Of a stretch of 64,000 bases of DNA, positions 24,479 to 39,400 are shown one piece after another. This DNA comes from Sipunculus nudus (Eukaryota; Annelida; Sipuncula; Golfingiida; Sipunculidae). The notes under the pieces were generated by a model. The model saw nothing but the letters and a program-made list of their open reading frames with translations. It made no database searches and was not told the DNA's origin. The position numbers and the translations under genes were made by a program. Where the stretch lies: contig CM049314.1 of the NCBI GenBank assembly GCA_026874595.1, positions 78,853,300 through 78,917,299 on the forward strand, read 5' to 3'. Numbering within the stretch: the stretch's first letter is position 1; each line of letters opens with the position of its first letter.

Positions 24479-27476
24479 TAGATAAATCCTTTTTACATCT
24501 ATTTTCTAAAGAAATAATGTATTATTCTACTTTTCTGTAATATAGTTCTGTCGAATATGGTGTTAACCTGTAGAAAAATTGAGCTAAAATATTTAAAAGG
24601 GTCACAAAAATCCACAACGTTACTTTTATAAAGTATCAGAATTTTCTATTTCTGATTTTGCTTAAACGATTTAACACTTAAATTTTACATTCACCTTCAC
24701 TGACACGTGCAATTATATAGCCAGGGAACCAGTCTGTGTCCCTATGGGTCATATTTGTATATATTTATAGAAAAATGCGTAAGTTTTGAGGGGTTTTCAC
24801 AGTAAGCAAAGCATAAGCAAAGCGTAAGCAAACTCTAAGCAAAGGAACTGTGTCTTGATAAATCCTTTTTACATCTATTTTCTAAAGAAATAATGTATTA
24901 TTCTACTTTTCTGTAATATAGTTCTGTCGAATATTGTATTAAACTGTAGAAAAATTGAGCTAAAATATTCAAAAGGGTCACAAAAAAATCCACAACGTTA
25001 CTTTTATAAAGTATCAGAATTTTCTATTTCTGATTTTGCTTAAACGATTTAACCCTTAAATTTTACATTCACCTTTACTGACACGTGCAGTTATATAGCC
25101 AGGGAAGCAGTCTGTGTCCCTTTGGGTCATATTCGTATATATTTATAGAAAAATGCTTAAATTGTGTGGTGTTTTCATCGTAAGCAAATCATAAGCAAAG
25201 AATAAGCAAATTGTAAGCAAAATAACTGTGTCTTGATAAATCCTTTTTGCATCTATTTTCTGAAGAAATAATGTATTATTCTACTTCCCGGGAATCTATT
25301 TCTGTCGAAAACGGTGCCAAACTGTAGAAAAATTGAGGTAAAATATGCAAAAGGTTCACAAAAATCCATAATGTCACTCTTATAACGTTTCAGAATTTTC
25401 TATTTCTGAATTTGATTAAACAATTTTGCCCTTAATATTTAGATGCCTGATCACTAACAGGAACTATTTTGTAGCCAGGTTAACAGTCTGTGTCCCCATG
25501 GGTCATATTCGTATATATTTATAGAAAAATGCTTAAATTGTGTGGTGTTTTCATCGTAAGCAAAGCATAAGCAAAGCGTAAGCAAACTGTAAGCAAAGGA
25601 ACTATGTCTTGATAAATCCTTTTTGCAACTATTTTCAGAAGAAATAATTTATTATATGACTTTTTGGGAACCTATTTCTGTCGAATATGGTGCACAACTG
25701 TAGAAAAATTAAGATGAAATATGCAAAAGGTTCACAAAAATCCATAATGTAACTTTAAGAAAGTAGCGGATTTTTATAAATGTGGTTTTGATTGAACAAT
25801 TTTACCCTAAATATTTAGATTCCTGATCACTAACAGGAAATATTTAGTAGCCAGGTAAACAGGTTGTGTCCCTTTGGGTCATATTTGTGTGTATTTGTAG
25901 AAAAATGATTAAATTGTGTGGTGTTTTATCGTGAGCAAAGCATAAGCAAAGAATAAGCAAACTGTAAGCAAAGGAACTGTGTCTTCATAAATCCTTTTTG
26001 CTACTTATTTCTTAAGAAAAATGAATTACTCTTCTTCCCGGGTATCTATTTCTGTCGAACATGGTGCAAAACTGTAGAAAAATTGAGGTAAAATATGCAA
26101 AAGGGTCACCAAAATCCACAATTTTACTTTTTTAAAGTATCAGAATTTTCTATATCTGATTTTGCTTAAACGATTTTACCCTTAATTTTTAGATTCACCT
26201 TCACTGACAGGTGAAATTATATAGCCAGGGATTCAGTCTGTGTCCCTATGGGTCATATTTGTATATATTTATAGAAAAATGCGTACGTTTTGAGGTGTTT
26301 TCACCGTAAGCAAAGCATAAGCAAACTCTTAAGCAAAGGAACTGTGTCTTGATAAATCCTTTTTACATCTATTTTCTAAAGAAATAATGTATTATTCTAC
26401 TTTTCTGTAATATAGTTCTGTCGAATATTGTGTTAAACTGTAGAAAAATTGAGCTAAAATATTCAAAAGGGTCACAAAAATCCACAACGTTACTTTTATA
26501 AAGTATCAGAATTTTCTATTTCTGATTTTGCTTAAACGATTTAACCCTTAAATTTTAGATTCACCTTCACTGACACGTGCAATTATACATCCAGGGAAGC
26601 AGTCTGTGTCCCTATGGGTCATATTCGTATATTTTTATAGAAAAATGCTTAAATTGTGTGGTGTTTTCATCGTAAGCAAAGCATAAGCAAAGCGTAAACA
26701 AACTGTAAGCAAAGGAACTGGGTCTTCATAAATCCTTTTTGCAACTTATTTCTTAAGAAATAATGAATTACTCTTCTTCCCGGGTATCTATTTCTGTCGA
26801 ACATAGTGCAAAACTGTAGAAAAATTGAGGTAAAATATGCAAAAGGGTCACCAAAATCCACAATGTTACTTTTTTAAAGTATCAGAATTTTCTATATCTG
26901 ATTTTGATTAAACGATTTTACCCTTAATTTTTAGATTCACCTTCACTGACAGGTGAAATTATATAGCCAGGGAACCAGTCTGTGTCCCTATGGGTCATAT
27001 TTGTATATATTTATAGAAAAATGCGTACGTTTTGAGGTGTTTTCATCGTAAGCAAAGCATGAGCAAAGAATAAGCAAACAGTAAGCAAAAGAACTGTGTC
27101 TTGATAAATCCTTTTTGCATCTATTTTCTGAAGAAATAATGTATTATTCTACTTCTCGGGAATCTATTTCTGTCGAAAACGGTGCAAAACTGTAGAAAAA
27201 TTGAGGTAAAATATGCAAAAGGTTCACAAAAATCCACAATGTCACTCTTATAACGTTTCAGAATTTTCTATTTCTGAATTTGAATGAACAATTTTGCACT
27301 TAATATTTAGATTCCTGATCACTAACAGGAATTATTTTGTAGCCAGGTAAACAGTCTGTGTCCCCGTGGGTTATATTCGTATATATTTATAGAAAAATGC
27401 TTAAATTGTGTGGTGTTTTCATCGAAAGCAAAGCATAAGCAAAGCGTAAGCAAACTGTAAGCAAAGGAATTGTGTC
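24479..27476. repeat. 2,998-bp eight-monomer unit, copy 2
   Basis: Same eight monomers in the same order as copy 1. The left junction carries the diagnostic A at 24,480 (GTGTCTAGATAAATCC). A private T is seen in CACCTTTACTGACACG near 25,075. Confidence 0.9.
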
Positions 27477-30474
27477 TAGATAAATCCTTTTTACATCTAT
27501 TTTCTAAAGAAATAATGTATTATTCTACTTTTCTGTAATATAGTTCTGTCGAATATGGTGTTAACCTGTAGAAAAATTGAGCTAAAATATTTAAAAGGGT
27601 CACAAAAATCCACAACGTTACTTTTATAAAGTATCAGAATTTTCTATTTCTGATTTTGCTTAAACGATTTAACACTTAAATTTTACATTCACCTTCACTG
27701 ACACGTGCAATTATATAGCCAGGGAACCAGTCTGTGTCCCTATGGGTCATATTTGTATATATTTATAGAAAAATGCGTAAGTTTTGAGGGGTTTTCACAG
27801 TAAGCAAAGCATAAGCAAAGCGTAAGCAAACTCTAAGCAAAGGAACTGTGTCTTGATAAATCCTTTTTACATCTATTTTCTAAAGAAATAATGTATTATT
27901 CTACTTTTCTGTAATATAGTTCTGTCGAATATTGTATTAAACTGTAGAAAAATTGAGCTAAAATATTCAAAAGGGTCACAAAAAAATCCACAACGTTACT
28001 TTTATAAAGTATCAGAATTTTCTATTTCTGATTTTGCTTAAACGATTTAACCCTTAAATTTTACATTCACCTTCACTGACACGTGCAGTTATATAGCCAG
28101 GGAAGCAGTCTGTGTCCCTTTGGGTCATATTCGTATATATTTATAGAAAAATGCTTAAATTGTGTGGTGTTTTCATCGTAAGCAAATCATAAGCAAAGAA
28201 TAAGCAAATTGTAAGCAAAATAACTGTGTCTTGATAAATCCTTTTTGCATCTATTTTCTGAAGAAATAATGTATTATTCTACTTCCCGGGAATCTATTTC
28301 TGTCGAAAACGGTGCCAAACTGTAGAAAAATTGAGGTAAAATATGCAAAAGGTTCACAAAAATCCATAATGTCACTCTTATAACGTTTCAGAATTTTCTA
28401 TTTCTGAATTTGATTAAACAATTTTGCCCTTAATATTTAGATGCCTGATCACTAACAGGAACTATTTTGTAGCCAGGTTAACAGTCTGTGTCCCCATGGG
28501 TCATATTCGTATATATTTATAGAAAAATGCTTAAATTGTGTGGTGTTTTCATCGTAAGCAAAGCATAAGCAAAGCGTAAGCAAACTGTAAGCAAAGGAAC
28601 TATGTCTTGATAAATCCTTTTTGCAACTATTTTCAGAAGAAATAATTTATTATATGACTTTTTGGGAACCTATTTCTGTCGAATATGGTGCACAACTGTA
28701 GAAAAATTAAGATGAAATATGCAAAAGGTTCACAAAAATCCATAATGTAACTTTAAGAAAGTAGCGGATTTTTATAAATGTGGTTTTGATTGAACAATTT
28801 TACCCTAAATATTTAGATTCCTGATCACTAACAGGAAATATTTAGTAGCCAGGTAAACAGGTTGTGTCCCTTTGGGTCATATTTGTGTGTATTTGTAGAA
28901 AAATGATTAAATTGTGTGGTGTTTTATCGTGAGCAAAGCATAAGCAAAGAATAAGCAAACTGTAAGCAAAGGAACTGTGTCTTCATAAATCCTTTTTGCT
29001 ACTTATTTCTTAAGAAAAATGAATTACTCTTCTTCCCGGGTATCTATTTCTGTCGAACATGGTGCAAAACTGTAGAAAAATTGAGGTAAAATATGCAAAA
29101 GGGTCACCAAAATCCACAATTTTACTTTTTTAAAGTATCAGAATTTTCTATATCTGATTTTGCTTAAACGATTTTACCCTTAATTTTTAGATTCACCTTC
29201 ACTGACAGGTGAAATTATATAGCCAGGGATTCAGTCTGTGTCCCTATGGGTCATATTTGTATATATTTATAGAAAAATGCGTACGTTTTGAGGTGTTTTC
29301 ACCGTAAGCAAAGCATAAGCAAACTCTTAAGCAAAGGAACTGTGTCTTGATAAATCCTTTTTACATCTATTTTCTAAAGAAATAATGTATTATTCTACTT
29401 TTCTGTAATATAGTTCTGTCGAATATTGTGTTAAACTGTAGAAAAATTGAGCTAAAATATTCAAAAGGGTCACAAAAATCCACAACGTTACTTTTATAAA
29501 GTATCAGAATTTTCTATTTCTGATTTTGCTTAAACGATTTAACCCTTAAATTTTAGATTCACCTTCACTGACACGTGCAATTATACATCCAGGGAAGGAG
29601 TCTGTGTCCCTATGGGTCATATTCGTATATTTTTATAGAAAAATGCTTAAATTGTGTGGTGTTTTCATCGTAAGCAAAGCATAAGCAAAGCGTAAACAAA
29701 CTGTAAGCAAAGGAACTGGGTCTTCATAAATCCTTTTTGCAACTTATTTCTTAAGAAATAATGAATTACTCTTCTTCCCGGGTATCTATTTCTGTCGAAC
29801 ATAGTGCAAAACTGTAGAAAAATTGAGGTAAAATATGCAAAAGGGTCACCAAAATCCACAATGTTACTTTTTTAAAGTATCAGAATTTTCTATATCTGAT
29901 TTTGATTAAACGATTTTACCCTTAATTTTTAGATTCACCTTCACTAACAGGTGAAATTATATAGCCAGGGAACCAGTCTGTGTCCCTATGGGTCATATTT
30001 GTATATATTTATAGAAAAATGCGTACGTTTTGAGGTGTTTTCATCGTAAGCAAAGCATGAGCAAAGAATAAGCAAACAGTAAGCAAAAGAACTGTGTCTT
30101 GATAAATCCTTTTTGCATCTATTTTCTGAAGAAATAATGTATTATTCTACTTCTCGGGAATCTATTTCTGTCGAAAACGGTGCAAAACTGTAGAAAAATT
30201 GAGGTAAAATATGCAAAAGGTTCACAAAAATCCACAATGTCACTCTTATAACGTTTCAGAATTTTCTATTTCTGAATTTGAATGAACAATTTTGCACTTA
30301 ATATTTAGATTCCTGATCACTAACAGGAATTATTTTGTAGCCAGGTAAACAGTCTGTGTCCCCGTGGGTTATATTCGTATATATTTATAGAAAAATGCTT
30401 AAATTGTGTGGTGTTTTCATCGAAAGCAAAGCATAAGCAAAGCGTAAGCAAACTGTAAGCAAAGGAATTGTGTC
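27477..30474. repeat. 2,998-bp eight-monomer unit, copy 3
   Basis: Carries the same junction A (27,478) as copy 2, so copies 2 and 3 share one crossover. Private changes include GGAAGGAGTC near 29,597 and TTCACTAACAGG near 29,944. After 30,474 the array returns to the order found after 12,472. Confidence 0.9.
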
Positions 30475-33400
30475 TTGATAAATCCTTTTTGCAACTATTT
30501 TCAGAAGAAATAATGTATTATTTGACTTTCAGGGAACCTATTTCTGTCGAATATGGTGCAAAACTGTAGAAAAATTAAGATGAAATATGCAAAAGGATCA
30601 CAAAAATCCATAATGTAACTTTAAGAAAGTAGCGGATTTTTATAATTGTGGTTTTGATTGAACAATTTTACCCTTAATATTTAGATTCCTGATCACTAAC
30701 AGGAAATATTTTGTAGCCAGGTAAACAGGTTGTGTCCCTTTGGGTCATATTTGTTTGTATTTGTAGAAAAATGCTTAAATTGTGTGGTGTTTTATCGTGA
30801 GCAAAGCATAAGTAAAGAATAAGCAAACCGTAAGCAAAGGAACTGTGTCTTCATAAATCCATTTTGCTACTTATTTCTTAAGAAATAATGAATTACTCTT
30901 CTTCCCGGGTATCTATTTCTGTCGAACATGGTGCAAAACTGTAGAAAAATTGAGGAAAAATATGCAAAAGGTTCTCCAAAATCCACAACGTTACTTTTAT
31001 AAAGTATCAGAATTTTCTATTTCTGATTTTGCTTAAACGATTTAACCCTTAAATTTTAGATTCGCCTTCACTGAGACGTGCAATTATACTTCCAGGGAAG
31101 CAGTCTGTGTCCCTATGGGTCATATTCGTATATTTTTATAGAAAAATGCTTAAATTGTGTGGTGTTTTCATCGTAAGCAAAGCATAAGCAAAGCGTAAAC
31201 AAACTGTAAGCAAAGGAACTGTGTCTTCATAAATCCTTTTTGCAACTTATTTCTTAAGAAATAATGAATTACTCTTCTTCCCGGGTATCTATTTCTGTCG
31301 AACATGGTGCAAAACTGTAGAAAAATTGAGGTAAAATATGCAAAAGGGTCACCAAAATCCACAATGTTACTTTTTTAAAGTATCAGAATTTTCTATATCT
31401 GATTTTGCTTAAACGATTTTACCCTTAATTTTTAGATTCACCTTCACTTACAGGAACTTTTTTGTAGACAGGTAAACAGTCTGTGTCCCTATGGGTCATA
31501 TTTGTATATATTTATAGAAAAATGCGTAAGTTTTGAGGTGTTTTCACCGTAAGCAAAGCATAAGCAAAGCGTAAGCAAACTCTAAGCAAAGGAACTGTCT
31601 TGATAAATCGTGTTTGCAACTATTTTCTGAAGAAATAATGTATTATTCGACATCCAGAGAATCTATTTCTGTCGAATATGGTGCAAAATTGTTGAAAAAT
31701 TGAGGTAAAATATGCAAAAGGATAAAATAATCCATAATGTCACTTTAAGAAAGTAGCGGATTTTTATAATTGTGGTTTTGATTGAACAATTTTACCCTTA
31801 ATATTTACATTCCTGATCACTAACAGGAACTTTTTTGTAGCCAGGTAAACAGTCTGTGTCCCCATGGGTTATATTTGTGTGTATTTGTGGAAAAATGCTT
31901 AAATGAGGTGGTGTTTTATCGTCAGCAAAGCATAAGCAAAGAATAAGCAAACTGTAAGAAAAGGAACTGTGTCTTGATAAATCATTTTTACATCTATTTT
32001 CTAAAGAAATAATGTATTATTCTACTTTTCTGTAATATAGTTCTGTCGAATATGGTGTTAACCTGTAGAAAAATTGAGCTAAAATATTTAAAAGGGTCAC
32101 AAAAATCCACAACGTTACTTTTATAAAGTATCAGAATTTTCTATTTCTGATTTTGCTTAAACGATTTAACACTTAAATTTTACATTCACCTTCACTGACA
32201 CGTGCAATTATATAGCCAGGGAACCAGTCTGTGTCCCTATGGGTCATATTTGTATATATTTATAGAAAAATGCGTAAGTTTTGAGGGGTTTTCACAGTAA
32301 GCAAAGCATAAGCAAAGCGTAAGCAAACTCTAAGCAAAGGAACTGTGTCTTGATAAATCATTTTTACATCTATTTTCTAAAGAAATAATGTATTATTCTA
32401 CTTTTCTGTAATATAGTTCTGTCGAATATGGTGTTAACCTGTAGAAAAATTGAGCTAAAATATTTAAAAGGGTCACAAAAATCCACAACGTTACTTTTAT
32501 AAAGTATCAGAATTTTCTATTTCTGATTTTGCTTAAACGATTTAACACTTAAATTTTACATTCACCTTCACTGACACGTGCAATTATATAGCCAGGGAAC
32601 CAGTCTGTGTCCCTATGGGTCATATTTGTATATATTTATAGAAAAATGCGTAAGTTTTGAGGGGTTTTCACAGTAAGCAAAGCATAAGCAAAGCGTAAGC
32701 AAACTCTAAGCAAAGGAACTGTGTCTTGATAAATCCTTTTTACATCTATTTTCTAAAGAAATAATGTATTATTCTACTTTTCTGTAATATAGTTCTGTCG
32801 AATATTGTATTAAACTGTAGAAAAATTGAGCTAAAATATTCAAAAGGGTCACAAAAAAATCCACAACGTTACTTTTATAAAGTATCAGAATTTTCTATTT
32901 CTGATTTTGCTTAAACGATTTAACCCTTAAATTTTACATTCACCTTCACTGACACGTGCAGTTATATAGCCAGGGAAGCAGTCTGTGTCCCTTTGGGTCA
33001 TATTCGTATATATTTATAGAAAAATGCTTAAATTGTGTGGTGTTTTCATCGTAAGCAAATCATAAGCAAAGAATAAGCAAATTGTAAGCAAAATAACTGT
33101 GTCTTGATAAATCCTTTTTGCATCTATTTTCTGAAGAAATAATGTATTATTCTACTTCCCGGGAATCTATTTCTGTCGAAAACGGTGCCAAACTGTAGAA
33201 AAATTGAGGTAAAATATGCAAAAGGTTCACAAAAATCCATAATGTCACTCTTATAACGTTTCAGAATTTTCTATTTCTGAATTTGATTAAACAATTTTGC
33301 CCTTAATATTTAGATGCCTGATCACTAACAGGAACTATTTTGTAGCCAGGTTAACAGTCTGTGTCCCCATGGGTCATATTCGTATATATTTATAGAAAAA

Positions 33401-36400
33401 TGCTTAAATTGTGTGGTGTTTTCATCGTAAGCAAAGCATAAGCAAAGCGTAAGCAAACTGTAAGCAAAGGAACTATGTCTTGATAAATCCTTTTTGCAAC
33501 TATTTTCAGAAGAAATAATTTATTATATGACTTTTTGGGAACCTATTTCTGTCGAATATGGTGCACAACTGTAGAAAAATTAAGATGAAATATGCAAAAG
33601 GTTCACAAAAATCCATAATGTAACTTTAAGAAAGTAGCGGATTTTTATAAATGTGGTTTTGATTGAACAATTTTACCCTAAATATTTAGATTCCTGATCA
33701 CTTACAGGAAATATTTAGTAGCCAGGTAAACAGGTTGTGTCCCTTTGGGTCATATTTGTGTGTATTTGTAGAAAAATGATTAAATTGTGTGGTGTTTTCA
33801 TCGTAAGCAAAGCATAAGCAAAGCGTAAGCAAACTCTAAGCAAAGGAACTGTCTTGATAAATCGTGTTTGCAACTATTTTCTGAAGAAATAATGTATTAT
33901 TCGACATTCAGAGAATCTATTTCTGTCGAATATGGTGCACAACTGTTGAAAAATTGAGGTAAAATATGCAAAAGGATAAAAGAATCCATAATGTCACTTT
34001 AAGAAAGTAGCGGATTTTTATAATTGTGGTTTTGATTGAACAATTTTACCCTTAATATTTACATTCCTGATCACTAACAGGAACTTTTTTGTAGCCAGGT
34101 AAACAGTCTGTGTCCCCATGGGTTATATTTGTGTGTATTTGTGGAAAAGTGCTTAAATTGTGTGGTGTTTTCATCGTAAGCAAAGCATAAGCAAAGAATA
34201 AGCAAACTGTAAGTAAAGGAGCTGTGTCTTGATAAATCCTTTTTACATCTATTTTCTAAAAAAATAATGTATTATTCTACTTTTCTGTAATATAGTTCTG
34301 TCGAATATTGTGTTAATCTGTAGAAAAATTGAGCTAAAATATTCATAAGGGTCACAAAAATCCACAACGTTACTTTTATAAAGTATCAGAATTTTCTATT
34401 TCTGATTTTGCTTAAACGATTTAACACTTAAATTTTACATTCACCTTAACTGACACGTGCAATTATATAGCCAGGGAAGCAGTCTGTGTCCCTATGGGTC
34501 ATATTCGTATATATTTATAGAAACATGCTTAAATTGTGTGGTGTTTTCATCGTAAGCAAATCATAAGCAAAGCGTAAACAAACTGTAAGCAAAGGAACTG
34601 TGTCTTCATAAATCCTTTTTGCATACATTTTCTTAAGAAATAATGTGTTATTTTACTTCCCGGGAATCTTTTTCTGTCGAATATGGTGCAAAACTGTAGA
34701 AAAATTGAGGCAAAAATATGCAAAAGGATTAAAAAATCCATAATTTCGCATTATGAAAGTAGCGGATTTTTATAATTGTGGTTTTGACTGAACAATTTTA
34801 CCCATAATATTTAGATTCCTCATCACTTACAGGAACTTTTTTGTAGACAGGTAAACAGTCTGTGTCCCTATGGGTCATATTTGTGTGTATTTGTGGAAAA
34901 ATGCTTAAATTGTGTGGTGTTTTCATCGTAAGCAAAGCATAAGCAAAGAATAAGCAAACTGTAAGCAAAAGAACTGTGTCTCGATAAATCCTTTTTGCAT
35001 CTATTTTCTGAAGAAATAATGTATTATTCTACTTCCCGGGAATCTAATTCTGTCGAAAATGGTGCAAAATTGTAGAAAAGTTGAGGTAAAATATGCAAAA
35101 GGTTCACAAAAATCCAATATGTCACTCTTATAACGTTTCAGAATTTTCTATTTCTGAATTTGATTGAACAATTTTGCCCTTAATATTTAGATTCCTGATC
35201 ACAAACAGGAACTATTTTGTTGCTAGGTAAACAGTCTGTGTCCCCATGGGTTATATTCGTATATATTTAAAGAAAAATGCTTAAATTGTGTGGTGTTTTC
35301 ATCGTAAGCAAAGCATAAGCAAAGCGTAAGCAAACTGTAAGCAAAGGAACTGTATCTTGATAAATCCTTTTTGCAACTATTTTCAGAAGAAGTAATGTAT
35401 TATTTGACTTTCAGGGAACCTATTAATGTCGAATATGGTGCAAAACTGTAGAAAAATTAAGATGAAATATGCAAAAGGATCACAAAAATCCATAATGTAA
35501 CTTTAAGAAAGTAGCGGATTTTTATAATTGTGTTTTTGATTGAACAATTTTACCCTTAATATTTAGATTCCTGATCACTAACAGGAAATATTTTGTAGCC
35601 AGGCAAACAGGTTGTGTCCCTTTGGGTCATATTTGTGTTAATTTGAAGAAAAATGCTTAAATTGTGTGGTGTTTTATCGTGAGCAAAGCATAAGCAAAGA
35701 ATAAGCAAACTGTAAGCAAAGGAACTGTGTCTTCATAAATCCTTTTGCAACCTGTTTCTTAAGAAATAATGAATTACTCTTCTTCCCGGATCTCTATTTT
35801 TGTCGAACATGGTGCAACACTGTAGAAAAATTGAGGTAAAATATGCAAAAGGGTCACCAAAATCCACAATGTTACTTTTTTAAAGTATCAGAATTTTCTA
35901 TATCTGATTTTGCTTAAACGATTTTACCCTTATTTTTTAGATTCACCTTCACTGACAGGTGCAATTATATAGCCAGGGAACCAGTCTGTGTTCCTATGGG
36001 TCATATTTGTATATATTTATAGAAAAATGCGTAAGTTTTGAGGTGTTTTCACCGTAAGCAAAGCATAAGCAAAGCGTAAGCAAACTCTAAGCAAAGGAAC
36101 TGTGTCTTGATAAATCCTTTTTACATCTATTTTCTAAAGAAATAATGTATTATTCTACTTTTCTGTAATAAAGTTCTGTCGAATATTGTATTAAACTGTA
36201 GAAAAATTGAGCTAAAATATTCAAAAGGGTCACAAAAATCCACAACGTTACTTTTATAAAGTATCTGAATTTTCTATTTCTGATTTTGCTTAAACGATTT
36301 AACCCTTAAATTTTACATTCACCTTCACTGACACGTGCAAATATATAGCCAGGGAAGCAGTCTGTGTCCCTATGGGTCATATTCGTATATATTTATAGAA

Positions 36401-39400
36401 AAATGCTTAAATTGTGTGGTGTTTTCATCGTAAGCAAAGCATAAGCAAAGAATAAGCAAACTGTGAGCAAAAGAACTGTGTCTTGATAAATCCTTTTTGC
36501 ATCTATTTTCTGAAGAAATAATGTCTTATTCTTCTTCCCGGGAATCTATTTCTGTCGAAAACGGTGCAAAACTGTAGAAAAATTGAGGTAAAATATGCAA
36601 AAGGTTCACAAAAATCCATAATGTCACTCTTATAACGTTTCAGAATTTTCTATTTCTGAATTTGATTAAACAATTTTGCCCTTAATATTTAGATTCCTGA
36701 TCACTAACAGGAACTATTTTGTAGCCAGGTTAACAGTCTGTGTCCCCATGGGTCATATTCGTATATATTTATAGAAAAATGCTTAAATTGTGTGGTGTTT
36801 TCATCGTAAGCAAAGCATAAGCAAAGCGTAAGCAAACTGTAAGCAAAGGAACTATGTCTTGATAAATCCTTTTTGCAACTATTTTCAGTAGAAATAATTT
36901 ATTATTTGACTTTTTGGGAACCTATTCCTGTCGAATATGGTGCACAACTGTAGAAAAATTAAGATGAAATATGCAAAAGGATCACAAAAATCCATAATGT
37001 AACTTTAAGAAAGTAGCGGATTTTTATAAATGTGGTTTTGATTGAACAATTTTACCCTTAATATTTAGATTCCTGATCACTAACAGGAAATATTTTGTAG
37101 CCAGGTAAACAGGTTGTGTCCCTTTGGGTCATATTTGTGTGTATTTGTAGAAAATGCTTAAATTGTGTGGTGTTTTATCGTAAGCAAAGCATAAGCAAAG
37201 AATAAGCAAACTGTAAGCAAAGAAACTGTGTCTTCATAAATCCTTTTTGCTACTTATTTCTTAAGAAATAATGAATTACTCTTCTTCCCGGGTATCTATT
37301 TCTGTCGAACATGGTGCAAAACTGTAGAAAAGTTGAGGTAAAATATGCAAAAGGGTGACCAAAATCCACAATTTTACTTTTTTAAAGTATCAGAATTTTC
37401 TATATCTGATTTTGCTTAAACGATTTTACCCTTAATTTTTAGATTCACCTTCACTTACAGGAACTTTTTTGTAGACAGGTAAACAGTCTGTGTCCCTATG
37501 GGTCATATTTGTATATATTTATAGAAAAATGCGTAAGTTTTGAGGGGTTTTCACCGTAAGCAAAGCATAAGCAAAGCGTAAGCAAACTCTAAGCAAAGGA
37601 ACTGTGTCTTGATAAATCCTTTTTACATCTATTTTCTAAAGAAATAATGTATTATTCTACTTTTCTGTAATATAGTTCTGTCGAATATTGTATTAAACTG
37701 TAGAAAAATTGAGCTAAAATATTCAAAAGGGTCACAAAAATCCACAACGTTACTTTTATAAAGTATCAGAATTTTCTATTTCTGATTTTGCTTAAACGAT
37801 TTAACCCTTAAATTTTACATTCACCTTTACTGACACGTCCAAATATATAGCCAGGGAAGCAGTCTGTGTCCCTATGGGTCATATTCGTATATATTTATAG
37901 AAAAATCCTTAAATTGTGTGGTGTTTTCATCGTAAGCAAAGCATAAGCAAAGAATAAGCAAATTGTAAGCAAAAGAACTGTGTCTTGATAAATCCTTTTT
38001 GCATCTATTTTCTGAAGAAATAATGTGTTATTCTACTTCCCGGGAATCTATTTCTGTCGAAAACGGTGCCAAACTGTAGAAAAATTGAGGTAAAATATGC
38101 AAAAGGTTCACAAAAATCCATAATGTCACTCTTATAACGTTTCAGAATTTTCTATTTCTGAATTTGATTAAACAATTTTGCCCTTAATATTTAGATTCCC
38201 GATCACTAACAGGAACTATTTTGTAGCCAGGTTAACAGTCTGTTTCCCCATGGGTCATATTCGTATATATTTATAGAAAAATGCTTAAATTGTGTGGTGT
38301 TTTCATCGTAAGCAAAGCATAAGCAAAGCGTAAGCAAACTGTAAGCAAAGGAACTATGTCTTGATAAATCCTTTTTGCAACTATTTTCAGAAGAAATAAT
38401 TTATTATATGACTTTTTGGGAACCTATTTCTGTCGAATATGGTGCTCAACTGTAGAAAAATTAAGATGAAATATGCAAAAGGTTCACAAAAATCCATAAT
38501 GTAACTTTAAGAAAGTAGCGGATTTTTATAAATGTGGTTTTGATTGAACAATTTTACCCTTAATATTTAGATTCCTGATCACTAACAGGAAATATTTTGT
38601 AGCCAGGTAAACAGGTTGTGTCCCTTTGGGTCATATTTGTGTGTATTTGTAGAAAAATGCTTAAATTGTGTGGTGTTTTATCGTAAGCAAAGCATAAGCA
38701 AAGAATAAGCAAACTGTAAGCAAAGGAACTGTGTCTTCATAAATTCTTTTTGCAACTATTTTCAGAAGAAATAATTTATTATTTGACTTTTTGGGAACCT
38801 ATTCCTGTCGAATATGGTGCACAACTGTAGAAAAATTAAGATGAAATATGCAAAAGGATCACAAAAATCCATAATGTAACTTTAAGAAAATAGCGGATTT
38901 TTATAAATGTGGTTTTGATTGAACAATTTTACCCTTAATATTTACATTTCTGATCACTAACAGGAAATATTTTGTAGCCAGGTAAACAGGTTGTGTCCCT
39001 TTGGGTCATATTTGTGTGTATTTGTAGAAAAATGCTTAAATTGTGTGGTGTTTTATCGTGAGCAAAGCATAAGCAAAGAAAAAGCAAACTGTAAGCAAAG
39101 AAACTGTGTCTTCATAAATCCTTTTTGCTACTTATTTCTTAAGAAATAATGAATTACTCTTCTTCCCGGGTATCTATTTCTGTCGAACATGGTGCAAAAC
39201 TGTAGAAAAATTGAGGTAAAATATGCAAAAGGGTCACCAAAATCCACAATTTTACTTTTTTAAAGTATCAGAATTTTCTATATCTGATTTTGCTTAAACG
39301 ATTTTACCCTTAATTTTTAGATTCACCTTCACTTACAGGAACTTTTTTGTAGACAGGTAAACAGTCTGTGTCCCTATGGGTCATATTTGTATATATTTAT

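Noticed and set aside
32341-32735. Local change of offset as a possible assembly error
   Set aside because: It equals exactly one monomer (376 bp) with clean shared variants, which a simple monomer duplication explains. It cannot be excluded without reads but needs no special cause.
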